From assembly GCA_905250125.1 (NCBI GenBank), contig CAJNOL010000686.1, positions 1 through 64,000 on the forward strand: a stretch of 64,000 nt of DNA. Reading direction: 5' to 3'. The notes under the pieces were generated by a model. It searched no databases and was not told where the DNA came from. It worked only from the letters and a program-made list of their open reading frames with translations. The position numbers and the translations under genes were made by a program. Source of the DNA: Rotaria sordida (taxonomy: Eukaryota > Rotifera > Eurotatoria > Philodinida > Philodinidae). Shown here one piece after another: positions 12,677 to 25,227 of this stretch (the first letter of the stretch is position 1; each line of letters begins with the position of its first letter).

Positions 12677-15600
12677 ATGCCCAAAGATACAATCTTATTT
12701 GAACGAAATAATATTACCATTAAAGAACGATCGCCACAAAGTGAAATACGTGCTACACCACTTGATGAAATAACCGGGACAATAACAGTTGTAGAAAGTG
12801 AACGTGGAATATTTTTTCGTTTTGTACCATTAGGTCTTGAAGATGTTATCACGGATGATTGGGCACTTATTAATGGTGGTCATTCAGTTGTTTATGACAA
12901 AAATGATGGAGGTTTATTAATTTTTATTCTTTAAAAATTAAGATTTTTTAAAAATATTGTATTAGATTCTGTAGCAGTTTCATCTAGTCCACTATTAAAA
13001 TTTCGTTATCATTTTAATTTCAATGATTTACGAAGTGTTCGTCGACATCATATGGTTCATGGAATAGCTCATATGGTATTTATTCTTAAAGATGGTACAA
13101 CATTACCAGCATTTTATTTTAATCATGGTGGAAGTAAAGAACTTTTACAAAAACTTGCACAATATTTACCACTTGAGAAGTAAAATAAATGAATTAAATT
13201 TTTGTCTATTATTGGAAATGACAATTTTTATTTTTATTTAAAGATCAACACAAGATACTCGTTTATATATTGTAAAAGATAATTTGCGACGAGATATTTC
13301 TTCACAATCGATCAGTGCTTTTGATCAACTTAATTTATTTGACAATTCAAATGATATTATGAAACGATTTGTACATTAAAAAAAAATAATGTCTAAGAAA
13401 TTAAATTTTTAATAAGTTTTTTTTTTGTTTTTAGCAAGGAAATGATTCTCGTCGAACAGCGATTGAACGTTTTTCTCGTGTAACAAATTTTCTTAAAGAT
13501 ACACTTCTTGGTCCAAATGAATTAATATCAACAACAGAAACTTCAGATAGAAAATTTGAACCTAATATGACTGCTCTTACGGAATCACTTAATGGTGATT
13601 TTCGAGAATCAAATAATGATGGTTTTGAAGTTATTTATAAGGTTAAAATGATTGTTTAAATTTTCTTAATTAAATATTTCGTTTTTTTATAATTTAGGTA
13701 GATTTTAAAAAATTACCTGATGTTGCACGTGGTCAACCATTAACAGTTAAAGAATGGCAAATGTCATTTGATAAAGATGGACGTATAATGGATGTTAAAA
13801 ACTTAAAAGAACGAATATTTCGTGGTGGATTAGAATCACATATATTAAGACGTGAAGTATGGAAATTTTTATTAAATTATTATCCATGGTCATCAACACG
13901 TGATGAACGTACTGAATTAATTAAAAAACGAAAATCAGAATATCATACAATGAAAGTACAATGGAAATCAATAAGTGAACAACAAAAACAAAAAAATACT
14001 TTATTTCGTGATCGTGAATCATTAATAGGTAAATAAAAAATGATCTCTGTATTCATTTATGAAATATTAGAATGCATTTTAGAACTAAAATCTATTAAGT
14101 TTTCTTAAAGAAAAATGTAAATGTAATTAAAAAGCTTTCAGTATAATTCCTATGAGAATAATATATGAAAGACGACGAAGCTCCTGGTATCGTAAAAAAA
14201 CGGGTATTAATCAAAATATGTTTCGGTTTACGAATTTCTACCTACTGTTAATGTATATCGATGATGAACGATATCAATCGTAATCTATTGCAGTGAATGC
14301 GAAAGAAAAGTAAAGAACAACTATCATATTAAACCCGCAGTGGACTTTGATCTCACGGTTATGTCTATGACGATGGAGAATAGAGTCCTGTGGGATATTC
14401 GGGACTATCTCATAGGACTCTAGTGAAGAGGTATTGCTAAGGCATCTGTGGGGAGGGTACAAATTTCTATCCTTATATGTTAACAACATTACTTTGAGAT
14501 TGTGTTTCACAAAATCACGAATTTGTATTTGAGCGTTGACTACTCTGAGTCATAATGACAAATTGCTTGAGAAATAATACGAATTGAATCCAGTTATTTA
14601 ATATTACCTTGACATTTGTGTAAGAAAAGTTGAATTTTATTATTATTTGACCAAAGAAGAATAATCTGCAGTAATTCAAATAGATTTCTTTGGAAATAGT
14701 ATGTTCATAAAATAAATACTTTCTATTAGGTTGAGCAACGAATAAAAAATGAAAATGATCAACATTGATTATTTTCAGTATCGGATAGATTTGCAATGTA
14801 CAGGGTGGCCCAAAAGCTACTGAGCAGTTTTTGATTGTGAATAACTTTTCATAGAAACAAAAAAGAGAACTGCAATTGTTACTATTGAAAAGAGGAGACG
14901 TGGAAACATCGAACCATATAAGACATCTAATATTTAAAAACATTTTTAAGAGAGTTTTGAAACACCAGTTTGTTCAATCTTGGTTTTTCAAAAACCTCCA
15001 AAAAAATTATCAATATTATGTTTCTTATATGATTCGATGCTCTCAAGTCTACTCTTGTCAATGATGAAAACAGCGGCTCTCTTTCAAAAGTCACTTGCAA
15101 TCAAAAACTGCTCGATAACTTTTGGGCTGGTCTATGTTGTTGCGACTTTTAAAAACCATTCTTAGTTAAATTCGACTACCATTAAGTATAATCAAATACA
15201 ATAGGTAGTGTCCGATTGATATTGAGAACTATTAGGAGTTTTTCTTTTCCAAAGATTTATCTAAATCGTTAATTTAGTTTAGAAAAATCAGCACTTATCT
15301 TTGTTATTCTTATTTGACATTCAAATAAATATTGAGATAATATTAAAAGAATATTTTCTTTGCAAGAAAAAAATTATTAAAAACAACATAATATAATCTT
15401 TGAGTATTCATAAAAAGTTGCTTTTTTTGTCTCAAAATCTTCATATAACTATTTCTATGTATTTATTTTTGAATATTTTAGAAAAAGATGTAACACGTAC
15501 TGATCGAACACATGAATATTATGAAGGAGAGAATAATGTTCATGTTAAACTACTTCATGATATTTTAATGACTTATAATATGTACAATTTTGATTTGGGT

Positions 15601-17781
15601 AAATCAAATGAAATTGTGACATTTTAAAAAAATTGCATATTTATATCTATTTAGGTTATGTACAAGGTATGAATGATTTACTAAGTCCAATATTGGTCAT
15701 AATGGAAGATGAAATTGATACATATTGGTGTTTTGTTGGATTAATGTCACGAATGGAACAAAATTTTCATTTGGATCAATCACATATAAAATCTCAACTT
15801 AGTAATCTCTATACACTTCTTCAATTTATTGATGCTGAACTTGCAAAATATTTAGGTAAAAAAAAATAAATAAAACTAAATTCATTGTCGAATTAAAATA
15901 TTTATTTTAATTAAATAGTTGAAAATAATGCTAATAATATGTATTTTTTCTTTCGATGGATGTTAATTTGTTTTAAACGTGAATTTTCATTTGATGATGT
16001 TATGTATTTATGGGAGGTAATAAAAATAGAATTAATTAAATGAATTATTTATTATTATTATTAAAATTATAGGTTATATGGACAGATCATGTATGTCGAA
16101 ATTTTGATTTACTTATTTGTTTGGCCATATTAATTTCACAAAAAACAGTGATTATGGAGTCAAAATTTGGTTGTACTGAAATTCTTAAAGTAAGTGTTTT
16201 CTATTTAGATTTTGAATTCTAATATTCCTTTGTTTCTACCATTGTTAATAAAAATTTCTTTCTTTTATCGTTCCTACTTTTTCTGAGTACTAAATTGAGC
16301 ATATATATATATATATATGGTAGCATATCAATCAACTCTCATGTCAAATTCCATTGAACCCATTATTAAAACAAGCTGAGGATATGTTTATACTTTTGAA
16401 ACAATATGATCAAACCAAACCAGGTCTTCCATCATCAATATCGACAATGATATTTCCGAATAAAAATAAAGATTCAAAAAATACGAATAAAAATGGAACG
16501 CAGGATTTGAATTTTGAATACAAAATCAAGAATATCATCATATAACAATGAGCATATTGTTCAAACAAAAATTTCTATTCGATATTTTAATGAATCAGTT
16601 TCATTTAATGGAAATCATAGTGCTTGTTGTTAGACGTAAAAAACCAATATCGAACAAATTGTTTCAGATTTGTTTTCTTTTCTTCATTAATTTTTTTTTA
16701 TATTTATTTATTTCATTTTATTAATGTTAACTTTCATACATAGTTTATTCTATTTGAGTACAAAGAAAAGAAGTAGAAAAAAAGCTGTATAATAATTGTA
16801 TCTTCTTTGTGCGTTTGAAGATTTGTTTGTTCTAGATACGTTATTTTTTTTTTCTATGCTTGAGAAATATTTGTGTTTTATACACTGATAGTGAGTGAAA
16901 ACAACAAGAATTATTCGAGAGTTGATTCAACGAATGATGATCAAGATAAACATTTAGAAAATAAAAAAAAAAACAAAACGACTTAAATATAAAAATTTTC
17001 GCATAGATTCGAACATAAATGACTTTTCAAAAGTCTTTTTTTGCGTCTCATCAAAAACAACATATTTAAATATGCTGCCCACACAAGTTTCCATCCCGTC
17101 GATAACATGAACTTTCGTCTCAAATACAAGCAGATACTACTTCAATAATTATGAATTCATCGCTCGGTCAACTTGACACAAGAAAAAAACACCAAAAAAA
17201 AATAATAATAATTTGTTTTCGTTTTGATCAAAATTTGCATAACAAAATTGTATTATTTACGAATGACTTGAATTGATATTAATATAATAAAAGATGTAAA
17301 AATGATCATTATTTATTGTATATGTCATAGATATACGTCGACAACAATATTATATATCGGTAGATTATTTTAAATATGAATTTCTTTTCTATAAACTTAT
17401 TCTAATCTGATTTTCTATTTTATAATTCTTTTTTAATGTTTATTTATTTAGTTTTTTAACGATTTATCATGTAATCTCGATTTGGATACCTGTCTTCTAT
17501 CAGCTGAAAAACTTTATATCCAATTAGCTACACATCGTGATATTCCCACATCCATTGCCAAGATTCTTGGTCTTCCAACTGGTCCTAATCAACAATATCA
17601 CTCAACTATAGAAAATGCCACATATCCACGTAAAATTTATACAGAACAACCGCGTGGTACAATGAATTTAGATAGTTCATATTTTCGTCAAGAATCTGAA
17701 CCATCATTGGTTCCTGTTCAACATGAAACAAGCGCAGCAGTACTTAATGATTTTTTTACAATGACACCATTTCAGTTTTAA
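12677..17781 (+). CDS. TBC1D15: TBC1D15/TBC1D17-like Rab GTPase-activating protein
   Basis: Coding exons: 12677-12911, 12966-13179, 13244-13370, 13435-13641, 13698-14028, 15482-15598, 15655-15855, 15919-16016, 16073-16189, then one of two alternative last exons, 16324-16545 (isoform about 622 aa) or 17452-17781 (about 658 aa). Residues 1 to about 190 match the N-terminal Rab-binding region of the TBC1D15/17 family. The TBC domain runs from about 299 to 520. Both catalytic fingers are present: the arginine finger R377 in IEKDVTR and the glutamine finger Q414 in GYVQG. Family members accelerate GTP hydrolysis by Rab7-type GTPases and act in mitochondrial/lysosomal membrane traffic. The start gives MPKDTILFERN, which aligns with KIIYEQEG near the N-terminus of animal TBC1D15, so at most a few residues could be missing. 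RAB21 follows only about 250 bp downstream in the same direction. Confidence 0.93.
14801..15133. mobile_element. Palindromic MITE with mariner-type end (TBC1D15 intron 5)
   Basis: Left end TA-CAGGGTGGCCCAAAAG; right end CTTTTGGGCTGGTC, its decayed reverse complement. Further in, GAGCAGTTTTTGATTG pairs with CAATCAAAAACTGCTC, and CATCGAACCATATAAGACAT pairs with sequence at about 15010-15040. The CAGGGTGGCCC terminus after TA resembles Tc1/mariner inverted repeats, and the element at 49121 has the same kind of end. No coding capacity. Confidence 0.8.
16324..16545 (+). CDS. TBC1D15: TBC1D15-like alternative last exon a
   Basis: Phase-0 exon directly after a good acceptor (TATAG). It encodes HINQLSCQIPLNPLLKQAED and continues 74 codons to a TAA. 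It corresponds to the HINELS segment that follows the TBC domain in animal TBC1D15. The region from 16546 to about 17300 would be its 3' UTR. A second exon with the same beginning lies at 17452-17781. Confidence 0.8.
   Translation, partial: HINQLSCQIPLNPLLKQAEDMFILLKQYDQTKPGLPSSISTMIFPNKNKDSKNTNKNGTQDLNFEYKIKNIII
17452..17781 (+). CDS. TBC1D15: TBC1D15-like alternative last exon b (duplicated)
   Basis: Also phase 0 after a T-rich acceptor (TTTAG). It begins FFNDLSCNLDLDTCLLSAEK, colinear with exon a (shared pattern x-x-N-x-L-S-C, then A-E-x-x-x-x-x-L). It keeps the ...A-K-I-L-G-L-P motif seen at the end of animal TBC1D15 (EILGL), so it may be the ancestral end. The two exons can only be used alternatively, because each has its own stop codon. 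Confidence 0.78.
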   Translation, partial: FFNDLSCNLDLDTCLLSAEKLYIQLATHRDIPTSIAKILGLPTGPNQQYHSTIENATYPRKIYTEQPRGTMNLDSSYFRQESEPSLVPVQHETSAAVLNDFFTMTPFQF

Positions 17782-18034
17782 AATTAAAATTGACTTCTTT
17801 TTTTTTCTTGCTTTACTCTTTTGTATAAAGAATTGTTTTCCTTTTTGTTTCTACTAGCTCTCTAGAGATTTCTTTTTCTCATGGTCGTTTTGTCTTCTAT
17901 TGCAAATGAAAATATATGTAACATATTGATTTATATCATGTTTATTTTAGAGATTTTAGATTAAATATTTTTTCTTTCTGTTAATTAATTATTTTATTTT
18001 ATTTTTTCTTTGGCAAATTCGTTATGCAAGAACA

Positions 18035-19965
18035 ATGAATCGAAGTGTCTCTTTCAAAGTTGTTTTACTTGGCGAGGGTAGTGTTGGCAAGGTAAGATAT
18101 AATAAAATTAAAATATGAATTAAAAATTTTTATCTTTTTTCTGTTATTGTTTTTTCCCTTTTGATTAGACATCAATTGTTCTACGCTATACAGATAATTT
18201 ATTTAATGACAAACATCTCGAAACACAACAAGTAAATGTATCATTTGTATATCAATTATTTTCAATGTTATATTTTTTTTCTTTTAGGCGTCTTTCAAAA
18301 CTAAAAAATTGAATTTAGATGGTCGTCGTGTTGAATTAGCCATTTGGGTAAGTAAAACATTTGGATTATATGAATTTCGACTTGGTCCGAAACTCCAATG
18401 ACTTTTTAGTTCAGGCTAAAAGTCATACAGGACTTCCGATCTAGACTCAAATTCCTCTTATTAACTTTCCTAAAAACCCGAAATTCTATAAAAAGTTGGT
18501 ACACTTCGTAGTGTCCTACAGGATGAAAGAGTACTGAGCAGTCTACTTCAATCCTATTAAACTTTAGAACTGTACTTTGATCTAAATGCACACTGCTGAT
18601 AAGTATTTTTTAATAAATATAAATACTGCTAAGCATTGTATCATCTTAACAAATATTAACGAGGGAACCTCCGCAGCTGTTTCCTTCCAAATTCTATGAT
18701 TTTTTGCCTATACATACTACATAGTGTTCTAATGAAAACTCTAAAAGGATTTTTGGTTTCTATGGAAGTTTGACTAAGCTGTCAAATTTTGATCTGAAAC
18801 TTTGTGTATATAAAGAATTCAACTAGACTAGTTTTCATAAAAAAATTCAGAAGTTTTCAACAAAGTCTCATCGAGATATGAGACTTTCAAGATATAGATT
18901 CCTTTGCATGGATAGTGGGCATTTTTTGAAAGCTTCATAATTTCAATAAGATTTTGTTAGAAACTTCCGAATTTTTTAAGGTAGCTAGTCTAGTTGAGTT
19001 CTTTATATGCACAAAGTTTTAAATCAAAATTCAATAGCTTAGTCAAATCTCCAGAGGAACCTAAATCCCTTTAGAATTTTTATTAGAACACTATGTAGCA
19101 TCCATAGACACAAAAAAAATCATTAAAATCGGAACGGAATAGCTGAAGAGGTTCCCTCATAAGTCATCCTATTGGGTATTACGTTTTAATGAAAATGCAT
19201 ACTGCTAAGAGTGTACTAAATATTTGTAGAAATCTGGCTTTGTATGAGAATTAATGAGAGATATTTTGAAACACGCCGAAGTTCTGACTTCTCAAACATT
19301 TATTTAGAAATATTGTTTTTTATTATTAAGGATACTGCAGGCCAAGAGCGATTTCGAGCACTAGGGTATTATTCTAATAATTTCCTAAATTAATATTCAC
19401 ATAACATTTTTATATATTTAGTCCTTTATACTATCGTGAAGCTAATGGTGCCATATTAGTTTTTGATATTACTGATGAAGATTCATTCAATCAAGTATGA
19501 TAGTTTAATATAAAACAAAAAAGAAAACTAACGTTGTTCTTTTTTTCTTAAGGTAAAAAGTTGGATTAAAGAATTGAAACGAATGTTAGGTGATGATGTT
19601 GTTTTATGTATCGTTGAAAATAAAGTTGATCTTGAAAAAGATCGTCGAGTATCCAGACAAACAGCTGAAGAATATGCAAAATTGGTCAATGCTAAACTTT
19701 ACCCAACATCAGCTAAATTCAACAAAGGAATTGAAGAACTTTTCAGTGATCTAGCTCATCGTTAGTTATATTCAATAGAAAGAAAATAATGTAAAAAAAA
19801 AGTTTAATATCTTTTTATTTTTTTCTAGGTATGCTCGAAAAGGTCGGACCGACTTCAAATAATTCCAATACCAGTGAAACTATTCGACGAACTGGTATTC
19901 CCATTCAACCAACATCAACAAAAGAACAGACTAATGGAACGACAAATAAAAAATGTTGTCAGTGA
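18035..19965 (+). CDS. RAB21: RAB21 small GTPase
   Basis: Seven exons: 18035-18091, 18169-18231, 18288-18347, 19331-19365, 19422-19494, 19553-19760, 19829-19965; 210 aa. P-loop GEGSVGKTS (13-21), switch I region with KHLETQQASF (the TxQASF pattern is typical of Rab21), switch [10 protein letters not shown] (61-68), G4 NKVD (119-122), G5 TSAK, and a KKCCQ tail for geranylgeranylation. Rab21 controls early endosome traffic and integrin endocytosis. One oddity is that the residue before NKVD is Glu (VENKVD), where Rabs normally have Gly (VGNKxD). Intron 3 carries a family 1 palindromic element. The gene lies just downstream of the TBC1D15-like Rab GAP, but nothing in the sequence shows that they act on each other. 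Confidence 0.95.
18658..19160. mobile_element. Palindromic MITE, family 1 copy b (RAB21 intron 3)
   Basis: Terminal inverted repeat AACGAGGGAACCTCCGCAGC on the left against GAGGTTCCCTC-containing sequence on the right (GCTGAAGAGGTTCCCTCAT). The arms continue inward (TACTACATAGTGTTCTAATG with ATTAGAACACTATGTAGCAT; GAATTCAACTAGACTAG with CTAGTCTAGTTGAGTTC). It is about 500 bp with no coding capacity. Same family as 4789-5248. Confidence 0.88.
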
Positions 19966-22900
19966 TTTTACTTACGCCAATTTCTATGACAAATCAAAAC
20001 AAATGAAAAATTTATTTTTATTTTTATTTTTTTCATACTATTCTTTTTATTATTAATCTATGCTCATGCTTGAAGAATATTTTTATGTTACATTTCTGTC
20101 TGTTTAATTCAATCGGTTTGCGCTAACAGTCAGTTACAAATATTCCAATAAGTTTAAATTGCCAATGTAATCATTTGACACAATACATATAAAGTCTTTT
20201 TTTTTTGTTTTGCTAGTTACTTTTAATCAATATAATAAAAGTTGCTTGCGTTATATTGATAAAACAATTCATTGATTAATTTTTAGCGTCATAAGACATT
20301 CATATTATTAGTTTGTATGAAATCGTCGAAACGATGACGTTCATGTTTAGTTCTATGTAAAAATCTTTATCGAATCTCAAGCGAGGCAAAGAAATAGTAT
20401 GACTTTTAGTTGATTATTTTTCACGAATACTTTTTTTTTTATTAGAAGAGCATCTGTCGACATTTCTAGGTTTTTTTTTCTTTTTGAATGATTTTCAAAC
20501 AATTCTCAAGATTACATGTCGAATGAAATCCTTGCATCTTTCATACGAAGCCAAATATATTTTTAAACGTGGACTTTCTTAATTAGCATAATAATTATGT
20601 GTAAATGTCATACGAAACAATTTTAATCATACATAACTTGATTTCAAATACAAAACTGTTTAAAAGATCTTAATAGAATAGAGAAATCGAAAGATAGAGA
20701 GTAGGTTTATATTAATCATTGAGGGTGTTCACATCACAATTTTTATTCTTATCAACGACTTTTATATAATAAGACAGTGATGTCAATATTAGATTTGTAA
20801 TTTCAGTAGGTTTGAATTGTTGTATTATTGGTTTTTATTGTTAGATAGATCATATTCTTTCAGAAGTACAGATCAAAAAATATAATAAAGAAGCACATCC
20901 CAATACTATTAAGTAAACAAATATAATTATCATTTTTAGATCAATAGTAATGGAGCATAAAAATCTTTAAATGTTTGTAGTGAAATAATCAGGATTAATT
21001 TTCTCAATATCATCAACGGATAAATCTTTTGAATTTATTCAGTTTAAACAAAAATAACTCAAACTTAAGGTTAAACTATTAACTATCAAGTAATTAATCA
21101 ATTACTTAAACGTTAAATTTTATCAAAAATAGACAAACATAAATTGTTCAATTACCATCATCAATATTTACTAAAAAATAAAAATTATTAAATTACTTTT
21201 ACTTCAATAAAAATTTTATTCATGGAAGATCGTAGACATATCAATCAAAACATGTCTAATTTTTTTTATAACATGTATGCTTTTCTTGATCTGATATAGA
21301 TTTGTTTGATCGAAAATCACTATCATTATTCCTCTCGATAATGACAACAAAAACAATGGTTGCTATATGACAAAAAAAATGCATGATATATATACAGTTC
21401 GATAAAGCATTTTCCATATTCTATCGTCCTTCAATATATACTGTTCTATATCATTTGACCGATCTATATAGAAAAAAATAAGTTCGGTGAAAATCAATTT
21501 TAGCGAAATCTAAAACATACCATCGAAGGAGAATATCAACTGAACTATATTTGATTCATTGGATATTAATCTTCTTACTTAGTTTACGTACGATTCAAAC
21601 AAAAAACTATAGTATTCGAAGTAATAATTCATTTGATATAAAAATCTGTTAAAATAATAAAATAAATAAAACGAAAACGATGTCATTTTCTTGCTTTATG
21701 TTTAATACTTAGAAAAGAAAAACTTACGAATACTTCTTCAAATAAAGGATATAGTTTGAAAGTTGATGGAAGTAAATGAATACAAAAGTGGAACGAGAAT
21801 AAAATTCTGTTAAATGCACTTTTTTTTATTGATCATTAATGTTTCATAGATATGAAATTCATCGAAAGATTTAATAAAAATGAAGTTACTCTTGTGTTTT
21901 TCTATCATCAAAATAAACGAAAGCCTATTGAAAAATCAAAACTTTTATACAAGCTAAAATTATGAATACAATATACTTATTTAACATATAATATATATTA
22001 AAAACATTTGTTTGAAATAGCAATAAACACATTTTACTTTTCAAACATAGTTGATCTAGAATGCATTATTTTTTAAGTTTCATTAAAAAAAAAAACTTAC
22101 AAAGTAAACGTGTATTTTGACGATGATATATTGTGATCACGATTGAACATTGTTCATAAAAATCATCACATCAGTTTTGAAAAGAACAACACATCGTCGA
22201 TTCACACGTTTTGATTTATGGTTATTACTTCTATTGTGAGATTTTTATCTAAATTTTACATTATTATAATCAAAAATTATGAAGATATACAATCTTGTCA
22301 GAGAGTAGAGACAATATATTGAAAATAGAATGATAAACAATATTTTTAATATGAGTGTAAATATTCAAATACAAGAAGGAAGAATACGAGGGAAGGAGTG
22401 ATATCTATCAATCTTGAAAAATTTTCGTTTTTCTTCATCGAAGTTCCAGCATTTTATTGTTTTTCTTGGCTCACAGATTCCCAAAAAGTGCTCAACATCT
22501 CCTTCTAAATCTCGGTCAACTTGAACAAAAATCTTCTAATTGATCTGCTGAGTCATTAACACGCCTTCTCAATCCTGACAACCTTGGAACACCCTTGGCA
22601 GAACATTGTTATTTAGATAAATAAATCTTTCAAGTAACATTTGCTAATGAATTAGATTTATATTTTTCAATTGGTAATGATAATTGTAGAAAAAATAAAG
22701 TTTTTAGTTGCTATAAGAAAAATAATTTTATATTTTATTAAATTGATTCAATAATACTTTTCATATCAAATGTAATTTGTTTTAACAAAAATACAATGAA
22801 ATTAATTCCAGTCTTTCCTAATAATATGTTCAAGTTTTGTTTTGATGATGTAAGAGTTGCTGTTAGCATTTTTTTTCTTAGTAACAAATCCTATTAGATA

Positions 22901-23725
22901 TTGATTATGACACTGATATCTAAACGTATATGATGTCTTATTCTATGTATTTGACCTTTCTATCAGTGTACATGAGTGCAATCATGTGAATAAAAGCTTT
23001 ATGTGAATGAGGTGACGAGAGCTAAAAAGAATTTCTTTGGTCGTTGACATCAAATGGGTCAATAGATAAACATGTACATATATGATAGGTTATGAGTTAG
23101 ATTTCTATCATCTTTATGTTCAAACATCAAATAGTTCACCTATTTCTGTCATCTTCTTCTTCTTCTTCTTCTTTTTTCTTTTTTTTTCTTCCTCCTTTTT
23201 CGTCTCCTTCATACGGTGATGTCTTTGTTTCATCGTCAACTCTTCGTTCTTCGCAAGGAAAGAAAAAGGAGAAAAAAAAAATGCCGAATGAGTAAATGTA
23301 TGTAAAGGAGGTAACTAGTCATTATTTACTATAATCGAAAGACAGGGCGAGACGTGGATGTATATATGCGTGTTGCCATTTTTTTTTTCTTGCGTCAGGT
23401 CAATCATACCGCACTTTTTTTTCTTGCAAATGTTTGATTGAAAGTAAGATTTGTAAGAATAATAGGAACCATGATTATCGTCGACGTTTTTTTATATGTC
23501 CTATGTATACAAAGAGATCGACGATGTGTATTACATCACTACGATTTAATGTGTATTCATAGTAACTATACTCAGTATTATACTATTGACTCGAGTAACA
23601 TACTAAGTAGAAAAAGAAAAACAGAAATAAAAACAAGGATTTTATTATTCGACAAGCCATAAAATGATTCTTTTTTTTTTGTGTTTTAGTATATTATATT
23701 TTGTTGTTAATTGTATGAATAGAAA
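19966..23725. other. Intergenic region, 3.8 kb, no gene seen
   Basis: Starts with the RAB21 3' UTR. The rest is AT-rich with no convincing exon chain. A (TTC)n tract lies at about 23153-23172, and a slightly less AT-rich patch near 22480-22600 was not recognised. The right end is presumably the promoter/leader of the following membrane-protein gene. Confidence 0.4.
23153..23172. repeat. (TTC)n microsatellite
   Basis: Short run of TTC/CTT triplets followed by a polypyrimidine tract. Confidence 0.85.
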
Positions 23726-25227
23726 ATGTTTCCTCAATATACTCAACGTAAGTAGAAAATGATATGTTCATACAATTGTAATGATTATGAAAATTATAGG
23801 GAATATGGCGGGTGAAATTGCCATATGGCTTCTAATCACTGTCGGCGCTCTTCTCATTCCCATTATTGTAATCGCCGTTTGTTGTATTCGTCATCAGTAA
23901 GTGCTCATGCAATATATCATTGATAATTTTTTCTTCATCTATACTCTGTGTTTTTATCGGTCATCATATGACTGGAGTCTATAAAAATTCTATAAACATA
24001 GAAGTTGATAAAAGCAATAATAAATGTAACATATGTTATGTTTTGCAGATATCGAAGCTATTTTCCCCGTACAGTTCTCGTAAGTCTTTTTTTTCTTTTT
24101 CTTTTTTGAACACATTCAAAATCAGAAAAATTTTCGAGAAAATACTTTCATTTTTATTTTCTCTCAAATATCTGCTTGATATAATCTAAACAAACACAGC
24201 TGCTTATATTTTCTATATCTTACTCTTCTTGATCGATAATCTCTGTGTTATTGCTTCTTCTTTTTACACGTGTATTTATACACAAACATAATGGATTCAT
24301 TCACAGTTGCTGGAAAACAATTCCTGCTCGTCACCCACCATCTTCTCTTGAAAAAATTACTAATCATGATGAATTACTAACCGCCAATTCCACTTCATGG
24401 ACACAACACGTGTGGGATCTGTATGTACGTGTATTAAGTGTAAACCATAAACTACAGAACTATACATGTTAAAATTTGATATTTGTCGATCAATATTTAT
24501 TTGTATTTGGTGTAGGTGTTTTTAGTTGTGCTTTATGTTATTCACATATTTCTTATTTCTATATGCACATTGATTTATTTGATTGTTTTTATTTGTAATC
24601 TTATTTTGAAATCAATTTTAATCTTTTTTTTTTTATTTTATGATATTTCAGCTTGGCAAGAAATCCAGTCATAAAACTAATGGAAAGTCGATCTCCCCAT
24701 ATGACGACGATGACTATAAAACAGCGGGCGGTTCTACGGTATATTTAAATAAATTATTTCTTTTTGAATTATGTTTGGTTTTTTTTTTCGTTTCTTCGAT
24801 ATTCAGTTCGTATAATGGTCCGTATATGGAGTCGGGTAATGATGATCGAGTTATATTGTCCTCGAATAAAATTCCTCAAATTTTGTCATGTACTAATTCA
24901 ATTAATAAAAAACAACATATTCATTGGCCTAATGGATCAACATCATTGAAAGGTGATGATTTACGTTCAATTAAAGATCGACAATTTACACCACGAAAAC
25001 AACCATTTTCTGGAGGAGATAATTTTAATACTATGATGCTTAATGAATCTCCATCAAGTCATCGTCGTCTCGCTGTCATTCCCGCTCCATCTTCGGCTCT
25101 TTCTCATCTCATTCAAACAGCTATTATTCCAGCTGGTTCCACTATTACTAATGCTAGTGCAAGTCTACTCTTAACACCATCTAAACCACTGACACCTAAT
25201 TTAGCTGGTTATAATAGCACTGTGTGA
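23726..25227 (+). CDS. Unrecognised single-pass membrane protein, frame not fully closed
   Basis: Exons 23726-23747, 23800-23896 and 24049-24079 join in frame. They give a short N-terminus (MFPQYTQRNMAGE), one strong membrane segment (about residues 15-36, WLLITVGALLIPIIVIAVCC), then RHQYRSYFPRTVL. Candidate exons 24307-24420 (or to 24424), 24652-24738 and 24807-25227 follow. Their open frames encode CWKTIPARHPP, then an acidic PYDDDDYKTAGG block, then a Ser/Thr-rich tail ending AGYNSTV. With the splice sites I can see, the 24079/24307 junction is off by one base. The 24738/24807 junction also fits only if a different frame is used in 24652-24738, or if the 68-nt intron-like stretch is retained. 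The gene looks real, but the exact model and function are unknown. Confidence 0.5.
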
